This document shows positions 1 to 11,925 of a stretch of DNA of 64,000 bases, one piece after another. The stretch is from Phoronis australis (lineage: Eukaryota; Phoronida; Phoronidae), in NCBI GenBank assembly GCA_002633005.1, contig NMRA01000948.1, forward strand, positions 1 to 64,000. Direction: 5' to 3'. The number at the start of each line of letters is the position of its first letter. Positions within the stretch are counted from its first letter, which is position 1. The notes beneath the pieces are model-generated. The model was given only the letters and a program-made list of their open reading frames with translations, was not told where the DNA came from and did not search any database. A program made the position numbers and the translations under genes.

Positions 1-2439
1 TAAATTAAAAAACAACATTTTCCCATACTTTGTCAAAAAAAACAACTAAAAATGTACACTTAAGGCAGATTTTTTTTAGCAGTTTGACATCAATAGCGAA
101 TTAAGGGGGGGGAGGCAAGAGGGCTACACCCCCCCTAAAATTCCCCCAGATTCCATTTGGCAGATCAGGAGTGCCAATGTCTGAATGACAAAATCCTAGC
201 TAATACTCTTCTCTGGTTCCCCTAACACAAAATCGTGGATCTGCCCCTGGACATACATATCATTAAAATCGGTTCAGTAATGGATATTTAGCAACTGCAA
301 ATTTATCCTCTTCTCACGTGCTGCAGTAGTTCGATTTTTAAAAATATTCATTAATGCCCCCATTTGTTGAAACGAATATCAATATAAAGAAGAAAGTTTA
401 AATATTTCTGTGGCACACTTTTCATTTTCCACCACTTTTCATGCTAATATATATGAGCTTCTGAAAATCATGAAAATGGCAAAATTTCGCTCTTGCTGAA
501 TTTTGGATATATTCAGTTGGTAAACCATGGCTTATGTATTGTAGACGTAGTGACGAATGAGAAACTACATTTAGGTCGAGCCAAAATTCATACAAAATCA
601 CAAAATTCAAATTAAATTTCATCGTAAACGACTGAGAATTCAACAAGTGAAAAGAATTATCCATTTAGCTCAACCTTTTCATTGGGCCAAACGCCTCGAT
701 TCGTGTGTTGAACTGTGTCAGCAAGCGGGCCGATCAACAACTTATCAAGATAATTAAGACACGTTTTGTAGCAATAATCCGACTTGAATGGCTCGCATAT
801 GCGATTTAGTTTGCATTAAACACAACAAATTAATTTCAAACTCAAAAATTTGCTTGACGTGCCTGAAATAAAAACGAAAGTTCACCTTCGTTACTATGCT
901 TAGCCATGAGACCGGAAGTTTTGAATCCTGCTCACGTACTTTTGCGTTAGGCCGCGAGACTTCACGGAGTCGCGAATCTCTTTACTAATATCTATGGTTG
1001 CATAAACATCAACACATTTGAATAAGATATGATTAAGCAATAAGGCCCAAGTTATAAGCAATCACGGTGTGACAATAAAAGTATTTTTGCATGAATGACG
1101 TGCTTCTAAAAATATTCCTCAGGGTCAGACCCTGGAGTTCAGTGATTCCTACCTGAGCTCACACGAAGCAGGACGTTGAACCTTGACTTAACGTCTTTGG
1201 TCATTTTTCAGACCTCTATCAGGCTCTATCAGATTTCTCCTCTAGTGTGCAGTGGATGTTCTCAGTGTCTTTGGCGACAGCAATATATCTCGAGTGTTGT
1301 AACGATGATTCGGGCAAGTGAATCTAATAAGGTAGATTATGTAGCTCCTGCTCCACACCTGCCTCCGAGGCAGACACTGAGACAGACTACTTCTCAGGAC
1401 TCAGGAGGACACGTTCCACCTCCACATCAGCTCCACGTACTCTTCTAAGGTGCTCAAATGTCTCGCTCTATACCTTGTGCATTTCCCAAGAGTTTCCAAA
1501 GTTGTTTCTCTCCGCAATTTGTAGAAATACCACATTCGATGCGACTGGCAGTGCCAGATAAATAGATAAATTCGCAAACCCGCACTTTAGGTCAGCCATC
1601 ATTCAACTAACGCATTGTAAGCTTTAGTTTGGTATTCAGACGAGTTGGATGAACAAATTTAGTATAATTTCATATTTTAGTGGGAAATGCTAGTGTCTTT
1701 AAAATTAATTAAAAACATTTAAGCAAACCAATTCTTTTAATTGTTGTATTATACCACGGCATATTAATGCGTAGAAACGGCGCACAACTAGTGACTGGTT
1801 TAACATGACAAATACACATACGCGGTCTGAAAATAGTGAAATTCAGACACCTATTACCAAGCCTGCCTGAAGGGCTGACAAAGTTTTTATTGTATTAATT
1901 TCAAGGGCATGGAGTCTTCTACATGTCCATGTTATTATTTTTAGTTTTCTCGCGGGGGCAGCTTCGCTATAAGGGTACAACTTACTGCTGGTTTTTCACA
2001 AGAAGGAAAGGTACCTCCACGGAAACAGTTCCAGTGTTACCATGGTAACAGATATTGCAGTGTCGGTGCCGTTTTTACTGACATTGGTCATGAACCTATC
2101 GTGTGATATCAAAATTGTTCAGAAACGATTCTGTTTGAAGCAGAAACTGGAGTAGAAAATTTGGTCAAAAATGACTCATTCCACAACAAGAAATTGCCTC
2201 ATTTTGCCCCCAAGAACACTTCCCTTGTATCTCCTAAACCACCAAACTTTGTGGGGTCATACTTCACCCAATTTCTCTCATCCCTAATGTGATTTATCAG
2301 ACTAAACATGGATCTGAATGGCTGACCCCCCACCTTGCCGCCTGTTGGCTGTACAGTGGTCGGTGGATCCGTGGACTGATACTTAAGAGACAAGATAAAC
2401 CAGCCTTCAATCAAAAACAAATTTTGGTTTAGGCACTTT
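1..2439. other. Non-coding flank left of the C4-like gene pair
   Basis: No protein-coding exon could be supported here on either strand. The first exon of C4-like copy A would be expected here or further left. I looked for an ATG followed by a hydrophobic stretch and a phase-0 splice donor resembling the first exon of copy B, and found none. Short open frames lack recognisable domains. G-runs and C-runs at about 105-145 look like decayed repeat sequence. Confidence 0.5.
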
Positions 2440-4629
2440 CACCTTGGCAGGAATCAGTTACCCTGTCCAAATAAGGTGACCACAGCCTAACAATAGTTCA
2501 TAGCTATCTTACGTGATGAACAATAATAACGAGGTGCACGAAACTTGGCCTGAAATTTCTAGAAAGTGTACCTAATTCGGGTTATCAGGCTCATTGACAG
2601 TTGTCAAATACTAAACTTCTAATTTTTAATTAGTAACACCTCTACAAAAAGTAAAGGAGTCAGCAGGCATCGTAGAAAATGTTCAAGTCCATTGCCAGAC
2701 CAACAAAATGTAATTGGATCCTCATTTTAGGAAGTTGAGCGACGATCGATAGGGCACAGCAATATAAAGCGAGAACTCCCAAGCCTGGGAAATTTTAGCA
2801 AGAGAGGTAAGGAATTGCTTTCACTGTTTTTTTTTACCAAATTCAGACATAAAGAGTACCATGATATTTGAAATCGCACCCTTTATATCAAGTTGAAATT
2901 GAATGGCATGCATTACCACTATTTTACTTGGTTGCCAAAAGCATATTGAGCAAAGCCAATCATGGCCACTACATATTTTGTATGTCCTAAGAAAAGCCAA
3001 TCAACTTGTAGTAATTGATCACTATTTGTAAATCACATGACCAAGTACCTTCAAAATCTGATGTCTGTTTTGACTAACACTCTGTCACCATGACTCCCAC
3101 AATCCATGTTCGAGTTTTCTGATTTATAGAAATCGCCAGTAAGCTGCATATGAAAGATTTGACCTCTTATGATTAACAAGCTGATATGACTGTAGTATTC
3201 ACCACACTGTGACAGTAACAAGCTGATATGACTGTAGTATTCACCATACTGTGACAGTAACAAGCTGATATGACTGTAGTATTCACCATACTGTGACAGT
3301 AACAAGCTGATATGACTGTAGTATTCACCATAATGTGACAGTAACAAGCTGATATGACTGTAGTATTCACCATACTGTGACAGTAACAAGCTGATATGAC
3401 TGTAGTATTCACCATACTGTGACAGTAACAAGCTGATATGACTGTAGTATTCACCATACTGTGACAGAATATCAATTTGACATGTCATTTAGCATTTCAA
3501 GTTTTGCTTGATTCACAAATAATGTGCTCCAAGAACAACTGCGGCTGATCATTGATACCAAAAGAAATAATCATAAAGCTAATTTTCTACATAGGAGGCG
3601 CCGTGTATATCCGATGGGGCAGAAAAACATGTGGTGCTGACAGCGAGCTGGTATACGAAGGTAAATGCATCGACAAAGATTAACGGCATGTTACCATTTA
3701 CTGCCTGCTTGATTCAGGTTTTTGTGATTATGAGTCTTAATACTGTTTCATGTGAAGTTCATAATAAGTGCAAACTAATGAGGCATTCAAATTTGTTGCA
3801 GCTCTTACTGATGAGGTAGTTCTTTTAACTAGGAAAATTACGTTTTTATCTGACACCTACCATCATTGGTTCGAGACAACCGAAAGTTAGGATTGAAATT
3901 ATTACATGCCTTGTATTTTACTGATGGTGGTAACCATACTACTTGGTCTCAAAAAAATTCAATGATTAGATGGACGATTTTCTTAAATAAATTTGAATTA
4001 TGGGTAGCTTTCCGTAGATATAGTTTCTTGGGAAAAAAGGCGAGATAACCGAAGACCAAACAAAATCACACGCATGAAAGGTCTTGTGTCTACAGAATGC
4101 AGCACTGTACCTTAACTTTCATCTTAGGTTCCAAATCACCTATTGTTCAACAGGTCATGCTGGGGGATCCTGGTTTCAGCACACTGGAGGTGCATCTAAC
4201 TATATCTGTCTGCCCAAGCGCCCTCTTTGGAACAAAAGTGGAGGATGTAGTGCTTACGTCTATGGAGCAGAGTATGAACAGATTGATCAATTCCTGCCTG
4301 GCAACCATGAGGGCAACTTGGTAAATCAGAATGTTCCATGTGCCGTCTGCTACAATGGCAAACGTTCCAGTCAGTTGATGATTCCTGCACGTAACGTCTG
4401 CTTCCCAGGGTGGACACTGGAGTACCAGGGATACTTAATGACAGGAGCCACTGGACACAAGAACAATTATGATTATGTGTGTGTAGATGAGGCACCAGAA
4501 GGTGATCCAGCTGGGTATCGAGATGAAAATGGTGCTTTGTTCTACGCTGTATGTGCTCAATGTGGCTCCCTTCCTTGTCCCAGTTACATCGGTGGCAAGA
4601 AGTTGACATGTGCCGTGTGTACAAAGTAA
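2440..4629 (+). CDS. Short-chain collagen C4-like cysteine-rich protein, copy A (5' exon not found)
   Basis: Three exons are visible: 2731-2806, 3595-3660 and 4154-4629 (TAA at 4627). All have AG/GT borders, and the joins 76+66+476 nt stay in one frame. The product begins EVERRSIGHS, continues through GGAVYIRWGRKTCG and the junction LVYEGHAGGSW, and ends LTCAVCTK. The blocks VYIRWG, NYICLP, VYGAEY, VPCAVC, LMIPAR, GWTLEYQGYL, GALFYAVCAQCGSLPCP and LTCAVC are the signature of the C-terminal domain found in sponge short-chain collagen C4-like proteins. Twelve cysteines in the last two exons could form six disulfides. No Gly-X-Y collagen repeat is visible, so 'collagen' is only a family name. 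The domain is probably extracellular; its function is unknown. Homology to copy B starts at about 2440, inside the intron before the first visible exon. The 5' coding exon is missing or lies outside the window. A polyadenylation signal AATAAA lies at 5188-5193. Confidence 0.75.
3175..3467. repeat. 42-bp minisatellite, 7 units, in an intron of C4-like copy A
   Basis: Seven nearly identical 42-bp units (phase marked by CTGATATGACTGTAG at 3181, 3223, 3265, 3307, 3349, 3391, 3433) lie in the intron between the exons at 2806 and 3595. The period is a multiple of three, so minus-strand frames stay open through it; these are not genes. Copy B has one diverged unit at the matching place (about 8368-8412). 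Confidence 0.95.
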
Positions 4630-6309
4630 AGAAGGCATTGACGATAACAGTTATTTTGCCAGTCAGAGAACTACTTATGTTACTTAGCGCAAGAAATGTT
4701 TGAAAAGCATGCATGCTCTGTTTAACAATTACTCTAAATGAAAAGGTAGACCAGGGTCAGAGCAGTTAGCTGTCCTGCCAAAATCACGGTCATCTATAAG
4801 TCAGAAACAAGGTAGTGTTTCAGGAATACAAAACTATGGGCAGTCTCTGGCCAAGATTTTAAGATTAAGGTCAATGGAACTTTGACCTTAGTGACCCAGA
4901 TTTGATCTGTAAACAGACCATTGAATCATCAAGTACAAAGTGCTATTCCCCTTTGCTGTTGAGTTTCCAGTCACACTGAGAAACAATTTGTTAAATCTGT
5001 TTGGTCACTAGATAAATTGTATGTATGTGATCCATCTTGCATCATGTCAAGTAAAAAATGGGCATTTTCACTGCTGTTTAGTAAAAATTGTTGAATTCAA
5101 AACGTCAGTAAGAAACTGATGTTGGACAACAAGGATGTGATAAACTCCAGTTTTCCTGGGTTAGTAAGACAGCTGTTTATGATAATGAATAAAACGTAAG
5201 CTAGTATGCTAGCAATCAGGTAAAAACACGACAGAAAATACATAAAAAATTGCACTGTGCAGACTTTAAGAAAAATTGTCAGGAATTTTGAATTTTACAT
5301 GGGTGCCTACATTTACTGTTAACCATATACTAATAAAGCATAAAAATATTTCCAGGTGATCAGTTAAATGGGCCCATATGCGAGGCCTGCACACGTCTGG
5401 TACAACGTGTATCAGACCGCCTACAATTGATTTTTTATACATTTACTTAGGGTTTAGTAATTTTGCATTATCTTAAATGAAGATACTATAATTAACAAGT
5501 AAACACTATTACAACATATATGGACAAAAATGCAAAGTTAAAGAGAATAGTAAATCACTATTTTTAAAACAAAAGCAAGGATTACCAACAATTCAACATA
5601 CAAAAAACATTTAAATTCTGACACCACATGTTATGCTTATTAGACAATTCAGAAAAAAAAAACAGAAAAACCCACCAATTTTTAATGATCAGAACCTTTG
5701 CTTTCAGAAATTCCTAGTTTTCGTCAGATTTCTAAACAAAGCAAAAAATGCTGCAGAGAATGCAACCATGCGTTGCTGACAGACTCAGGTCACAACAAAT
5801 AAAGGTGACTTGTGTTGTAGTGCTACAAGCCAACACAAATTTGAACAGAATGGCCAACATAAGTTAGTACATGATGTGTTGTTGTAAGACAGGCTGATAT
5901 AAAATAGAACAGAATTTGTTGCTGACAGACTAGCAAACACAAGCAAGACACAAAAGTGAGCACTGATGCCTTGTTAGGAGAGAGCAAAACAATTGTGCTT
6001 GGTGTTGTTGAAAGACAGACCAACACAAAATTCTACACCCTGTGATGTCAGACTGGCTATCAGGAAATTGGATAGACTGTGTTGTCAGATAGGCCAAAGC
6101 AAAATTAAACAGTCTGTGTTCTCAGAGTGGCCAACACAATATTGGACACACTGTGAATTGCCAGACTATCCAACTGAAGCATGAACAGACCCAATCAACA
6201 TCAGGTGTAACATGACACTGTTGGGATTAGAATGTCATGAAGTAAAACTAAGGGAAACAATTAGAGCTGGTCAGAGTCCAAGAACAGGGGAGACAGTGAA
6301 CACCCAGAG
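4630..6309. other. Intergenic region between the two C4-like genes
   Basis: The region contains the 3' untranslated part of copy A (AATAAA at 5188) and AT-rich sequence. From about 5760 to 6180 there are loose repeats of a CAGAC..GCCAACACAA-type motif roughly every 45-60 bp, a strongly diverged tandem array. No coding exon was recognised. Confidence 0.5.
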
Positions 6310-9300
6310 ATGAAGAAAGCAAGAATGGATAGCACTAGAAATGTAATTTTCAAGATATGTACAGCCATTGTCATGGTAACGCTGATCACATGGAATGGGT
6401 ACAACACAGAGAAACTTAAGCGCTTGGAAAATGAACGTGCCATGGTGAAAGAAGATTTATTGAAGGTCTGTTTATTTAATCGTACTGGCTTAATCTGTTT
6501 AGTAATTATTCATGAACAAATTTGCCTGATTTTCAAAAAAATATTGGCTATTCCTTCAAACAAAGTTGGCTGTGTACAAAAGTTTGAACTCAAACAAAAT
6601 GTAACTTTTGGTTTTAGGAAAATTAGTAAATCTTGTCCTTCAAGTGAATACTTGTTCCCTAAGGTAATGTAGGGCCTATAAAAGCCCAAATTCGGCTAAG
6701 TTAGGAAAACCATGTCTCAGAAACACCTGGTTGGATTCTGATGGAACTTTCAGACTCTACATCTTTAAAGCTCTGTTCTCAATAAATATCTAACAAATTG
6801 TTTAATTGTTTTAACATGAGCCATTTTTGTAAGAGGGGATATAAGCAAGTGGGGAGTCTCGCGAGTTTTTTTGAAAAAAAATTAAAGTTACAACAACAAA
6901 AACGAAATGATAATTTTGATAACTGAAATAGCATTTTTGAGATTTCTCTCGAATACCGTATGTCAAATTTGGTCTTAACGGCTGAAACCATTGCCTTGCT
7001 ACGAACATACCTTTCTATTTTGTTAAACTTTACTAAAAAGTCATGGTCACTTGACCCAATTAATGGCAGAGTGGCATAAAATCAAATCCCACAGGTTTTC
7101 TGGTTTTATAAAACTTACACTTTAACTGAGTTAAAATCTATACCTTTGCAGACTGGCTGCATAAACAGGCTAGTTATAGTTTGGTATCACTAACTAAGAA
7201 GTAACAGATACTGCCTTCCATGGGGGCTTTTCAAAACATGTCATTTTCTGCGTTGAGCAGGTACACAAACCAAGCTAGCACTTCCTCTATAGTCCAGATA
7301 TTCCTCATCTTGAGTATTGATTTGAAACCAGTTTTATAGCAGAGGTATCAAAGACCACCATGAAATTACTGTCAGTGACAACAACCAATTCAAAATTTCA
7401 TATCACTCCAAAAAGACTATGCACACTGTAATGTCTCTGTAACCGAGTCTTTGTAACTTGCTGACAGGCTGGCTATAACCCAAGCCCAGCCATTAATTTT
7501 GAAACTGAAGGCCACTTTCAACATGTATTGCATTTTTGGAGAAAAATAATTCAACAATTTTCTAGATTTCACGTGTTTTTGTGCATAATTACACACATCT
7601 AATAAATATATTCATCTTAGCAGAAATCAGTTACCCTGTCCAAATAAGCCTAACAATAGTTTATAGCTTTCTAATGAGGCACACTGATGAACAACAATAA
7701 CAAGCTGCGGGGGGGGGGGGGACCTTGGCCTGAAATTTACCAGAAGTTTGCCTAATGCAGGGTGTTTATCAGGGACACTGACAGTTGCAAAATACTTCAA
7801 CATGATGGTCTAGCTACTCATTATTTACTGAGCAAACAACTTGAAATGACCTGCATATTAAGTAAAGGAGTTAGTAGACATCACAGAAAATTCGCAAAGC
7901 TGTTTTCAGGCAACAAAATGTAATTGTACTCTCATTTTAGGAAGTTGAGCGACGATCGATAGGGCACGGCATTGCAAAACGAGAACTTCCGAGGCTGGGA
8001 AATTTTAGCAAGAGAGGTAAGGAATTGTTTTCACTGCTTTTTAACAAATTCAGACATAAGGAGTTCTACGATACTTGAGATCACACCATTCATATTAAGT
8101 AGAAAATTAGTAGCATACAATACTACCACTTGAGACTGGTTGTCAAAAGCATTTTGAACAAAGTCAATCGTGGCTGCCATATATTTTATATATCGTGAAA
8201 AAATCCTGTCAACATATACGAAGTCTTCAACTCAGATCACATGACCATAAAGTCCGCTGTTTCTGTTCAGACTAGGACTCCGTTGTCAGCATAATTCTTG
8301 CAATCTATGTTCCAGGTGGTTTACTGATCACCAACAGCTGATGTGTGAAAGACCTTTTAGGGTCAACACACTGACCTGTAACTAAAGTGTCCAGCATACT
8401 ATGACTTAACTTTTTGTATGGTGCTTAAATGTTTTCACAATAAAGTACAAGCTTATTTTTCTTGGAACTTATTACTCATTCGAAACACAGGGCTCGGAAT
8501 GACTAATGACAAAAAAGAAGAAAATTTTCCAGGTGACGTATTGTTCCAGAAATAGACTTGTGGGATAGATATGTTTTTCTGTGTAAAATTAATCTGAAAT
8601 AAATGTTTTTGCATGAATAAATGTGTGATAAAGAGACAAAAATGAGGAAACTGGAAATCAAAAAAGAAGAAAATCAAAACCAAAAGAGAGGAAATCCTCT
8701 TAAAAGAGGTAAATTCTAAGTCCAGGAAATATCCACCAAATTATGACCAGATTGTCTAGCTCCAACAATTTTGTAGTCTCCAGACACAGAACTTTGTTAC
8801 ACTCCAAGTCCTTTTTATTCAAGCTATTGGAGAACTGAACGATTTGCCAAATAGCCTGAAGGGGGCGGATGGTTATGATGACTTCAGACACTTCATCACT
8901 TACTTATGCATGTTGTCGTCATCCCTGTCCCTACCTTTGTTTCAATCATTAACCCTGTACAGTATACAATTCATTGTAAATATCATATAGAAGTTTTAAT
9001 TTGTTTTTAATTCAATTTGTATATTTAATTTGTAAATATTCATTTAATTTAATTTAACTCAATTTAATCTATTAATTTATTCAATTTAATTTATTCCTAT
9101 AAGAGGACCTTGCTGTATATTAGCCTATGGCTAAAGCATGTTTTAAATTAATCCAAAACATGACCATGACCATGACTATAATTATTATTGTTATAGTTTA
9201 GCGATTTGATTAGCACTTCACATTTTGCTTGATCTTTGAATAATGTACTTGAAGAACAACAGTACTGCTGGTGGTAACTGCTCAATAGAAATAATCATGA

Positions 9301-10816
9301 AGCTAATTTTCTACATAGGAGGCGCTGTGTATATTCGATGGGGCAGAAAAACATGTGGTGCTGACAGTGAGCTGGTATACGAAGGTAAATGAATTGACAG
9401 CAATTAACATGTTACCATAAACTATCTGCTTGATTCACTGTAGTTCAATTTGATCACACGATATACTGTTGTTATGTACTATGAAGTTCACAATGCGTGC
9501 ACACCAATTACATGGCTTATTGCTCAAATTTGTTGAAGATCTGCTGGATGCCCCCTAGTTCTTTTAACCACAAAAATATATTATGCTTTAGAGTAATATC
9601 TATCAACATTGGACAATAAGTTGCTATTGCTTATAGACACTGGGTCATGCTTTTATTATTGCATGCCATGTGTTCCACTGATGCCTATAACAACACCACT
9701 TGAAGGTCTCGCATTTTCCAGTCAAGATGTGAATTTAGATGCACGATTTTCTTTTATTAATAAATTTGAACTCTGGGTATTGTTCCTCAGACCAAGTGTC
9801 TCGAATAAAAGGCAAGACAACCAAGACCACACAAAAGTGGTCAGTGATGGTCATTTGAGTGGCTTAGCTGCGCCCATCTGGTACAGTTGCAGCACACTAC
9901 TCCGAAGACGCAACTCCAAATACCTGCTACTCCGAAAAAACACTACTCTGAAGACACCCATGTCTCCTCCAAACATGAAGACATTTGTTTCATTTTATAG
10001 ATGATACATTTTCCTCTGGTGAAGAGAACTTCAAAGAAGATATAAGAGTTGTTAATTACAAAAACAGTACTATAGTCATTGAACTTCTTTGTCCAAACTT
10101 AAGCTTTTGTGTGGGCATTTTGATACAAAGTAACAAATTAATAATCCATTTGTGAAACTAGGAGAAAATTATTAAGCTAGGGTGAAAAAATCACAAAATT
10201 AAAAAAAACATAGTTATGGGTTTTTTTCCGTGTACATACAGTAAGATGCAAGTGCATGCTAATGTCTAGTGTGTACGGACGCATCCCTGTGTTTGTGTTA
10301 ATCTTATTATTAAGCTTCCACGTCAGCTACTGTTCAACAGGTCATGCTGGGGGATCCTGGTTTGAACACACTGGTGGGGCTTCGAACTACATATGTCTGC
10401 CCAAGCGCCCTCTTTGGAACAAAGGTGGAGGATGCGGTGCTTACGTCTACGGAGCAGAGTATCAAGAGACTGGTCAATTCCTGTCGGGCAATCATGAGGG
10501 CAACTTGGCAGACCAGAATGTTCCATGTGCCGTCTGCTACAATGGCAAACGTTCCAGTCAGCTGATGATTCCTGCACGTAACGTCTGCTTCCCAGGGTGG
10601 ACACTGGAGTACCAGGGATACTTAATGACAGGATATCATGGACATAAAAACAATTTTGAATATGTGTGTGTAGATGAGGCTCCGGAAGGTGATCCAGCTG
10701 GGTATCGAGATGAAAATGGCGCTTTGTTCTACGCTGTATGTGCTCAATGTGGCTCCCTTCCTTGCCCCAGTTACATCGGCGGCAAAAAGTTGACATGTGC
10801 CGTGTGTACAAAGTAA
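6310..10816 (+). CDS. Short-chain collagen C4-like type II membrane protein, copy B
   Basis: Four exons: 6310-6465, 7941-8016, 9319-9384 and 10341-10816 (774 nt, 257 residues, stop TAA). Exon 1 ends in phase 0, exactly what the next exon needs. It encodes MKKARMDSTRN, then a hydrophobic segment at about residues 12-28, then a charged, probably coiled-coil stretch (about 32-57). With no cleavable signal and basic residues on the N-terminal side, a type II membrane topology is inferred. Exon 2 carries an N-glycosylation sequon (NFS, residues 73-75). Residues 78-257 form the cysteine-rich C4-like domain (VYIRWGRKTC, NYICLP, CAVCYNG, MIPARNVC, GWTLEY, CGSLPCP, TCAVCTK). The first donor (AAG/GTCTGT) is weak, so another small exon in the first intron is possible. 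AATAAA at 11340-11345 is a likely polyadenylation signal. The biochemical role is unknown; the family is thought to be secreted or surface-exposed. Confidence 0.75.
6663..6785. repeat. Fragment of an interspersed MITE-like family (AAGGTTATGTAGG-type end)
   Basis: The stretch starts AAGGTAATGTAGGGCCT and contains an inverted version of the GAAAGTTTCATTxGAATCC-type motif shared with repeats near 24.65-25.08, 41.42-41.58 and 61.03-61.18 kb. It lies at the start of intron 1 of C4-like copy B. Confidence 0.4.
8489..8724. mobile_element. hAT-like MITE, copy 1 (intron 2 of C4-like copy B)
   Basis: The left end AGGGCTCGGAATGAC and right end TTCTAAGTCCA are imperfect inverted repeats. The interior (GACAAAAAAGAAGAAAA, later AAACCAAAAGAGAGGAAATC) matches the copy at 26.74 kb. 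The 8-bp flanks CGAAACAC and GGAAATAT agree at 5 of 8 positions, fitting a decayed 8-bp hAT target duplication. There is no transposase. Confidence 0.6.
8985..9190. repeat. AT-rich tract with possible LINE-type 3' end
   Basis: Repeated AATTTAATTTAT-type sequence is followed by a short imperfect hairpin (TTAGCCTATGGCTAA) and a simple ATTATT tail. This layout is common at the 3' end of non-LTR retrotransposons. No reverse transcriptase is present; the assignment is tentative. Confidence 0.3.
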
Positions 10817-11925
10817 AGAAGCAGTGCTTGACATTAGTTTATATTTGTAATCAGAACTATAATACTTCATGAGATCTACAACCTCAGGAATAGATTATTT
10901 AGGATTCCGCACATCTAAACAGACTTGTATCACGTATCTGGTATCTGTATTCAGTGGAGCAAACACAAGGCTGGCACAGCCTGCAGCGTTCGACACAGGT
11001 GAAAATGCCCGCTCGAAAATACCAGTAGCAACATATTGTGCAGATTTGCACTTGTAGAAAATGAAGAACAAAAAAGAAAAAAAAATCCGAACAGCAGACA
11101 GTGCCTGTACGAGTCAATTTTTTACTCATACTTTACTTTCTCCACTTGTCTGTTGAACGTGTACTCACCTTTGTCGAGCCCTGTCTATGTTCAAAGGAAA
11201 TGCATGCAGAATCAAGACATAGGCTTTTGGCTCTTATAATAACGACAAGGGGAACACTAATGAATGCTGAAAATGCGTATCTGATAACCAGAAATATGTA
11301 TCCACAGTAAGGCCAAAAATGTAGACTTGACCTCAGAAAAATAAAACGCTGAAAAACCTGCTGGATCAGCTTAAATGTGTCAAGATCACACTGCCAATAA
11401 GAGAGTGATACAACAGAAACTGCAAAATAAAGGCTATTTCAGCATTTAATGTTAAGTTACAACTGGCAAGCTAGGTAAAATATGACGCCAATTCAAATTT
11501 GAGCTAGCTAAAATTTTTCAGTGAAACAAATGTCCAATAAGTGTCGTGTCTAAAATAGAGAAAAACCGCAAACTGAAATTTTGCCCAAGTTTCAAATCTT
11601 TTTTCAGAGGAATATCAATTGTAAAATAATGAAAATATAGCAATGAAGTGCAAGTATTGCAGTAAATATGTGGTTCTTATCATTTTCGGATTGCATGTTA
11701 CCCAAAAAAATCAAGACATCCCAAGAAATATTTAGTATAACATTAAAAACAGCAATGATAAGAGGAATTTCATGACGTCTGCGGATCAAAGATGTGCGGT
11801 TTGTGCAGGAATTTTGACTGACCCGAGTGGGCGTGCTGGCTAACCGGGACAGTCTATCATGATAAAATAGCGCTATGTAGCTTAAACAAACAAACAAACA
11901 AACTGAAAGCGCTCCGAGGAGCGAA
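10817..11925. other. 3' flank of C4-like copy B, no gene seen
   Basis: This holds the probable 3' untranslated region of copy B (AATAAA at 11340) and unannotated sequence. A (CAAA)n run lies at about 11885-11903. No coding exon was recognised on either strand; in particular, no POLD1 C-terminal motif. Confidence 0.5.

Noticed and set aside
3175-3467. CRISPR-like array
   Set aside because: The repeats are contiguous with no unique spacers, and the genome is animal.
3051-3488. Long minus-strand open frames with perfectly repeated peptides
   Set aside because: They are a direct product of the 42-bp minisatellite, whose period is a multiple of three; they lie inside an intron of C4-like copy A.
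4196-4714. 172-residue minus-strand frame opposite the last exon of C4-like copy A (and its twin at 10323-10811)
   Set aside because: They are antisense shadows of the cysteine-rich exons and have no domain of their own; both occur because the exons are near-identical.
9609-10004. 131-residue plus-strand frame between C4-like exons
   Set aside because: It lies within an intron, has no recognisable domain, and the corresponding stretch in copy A is broken.
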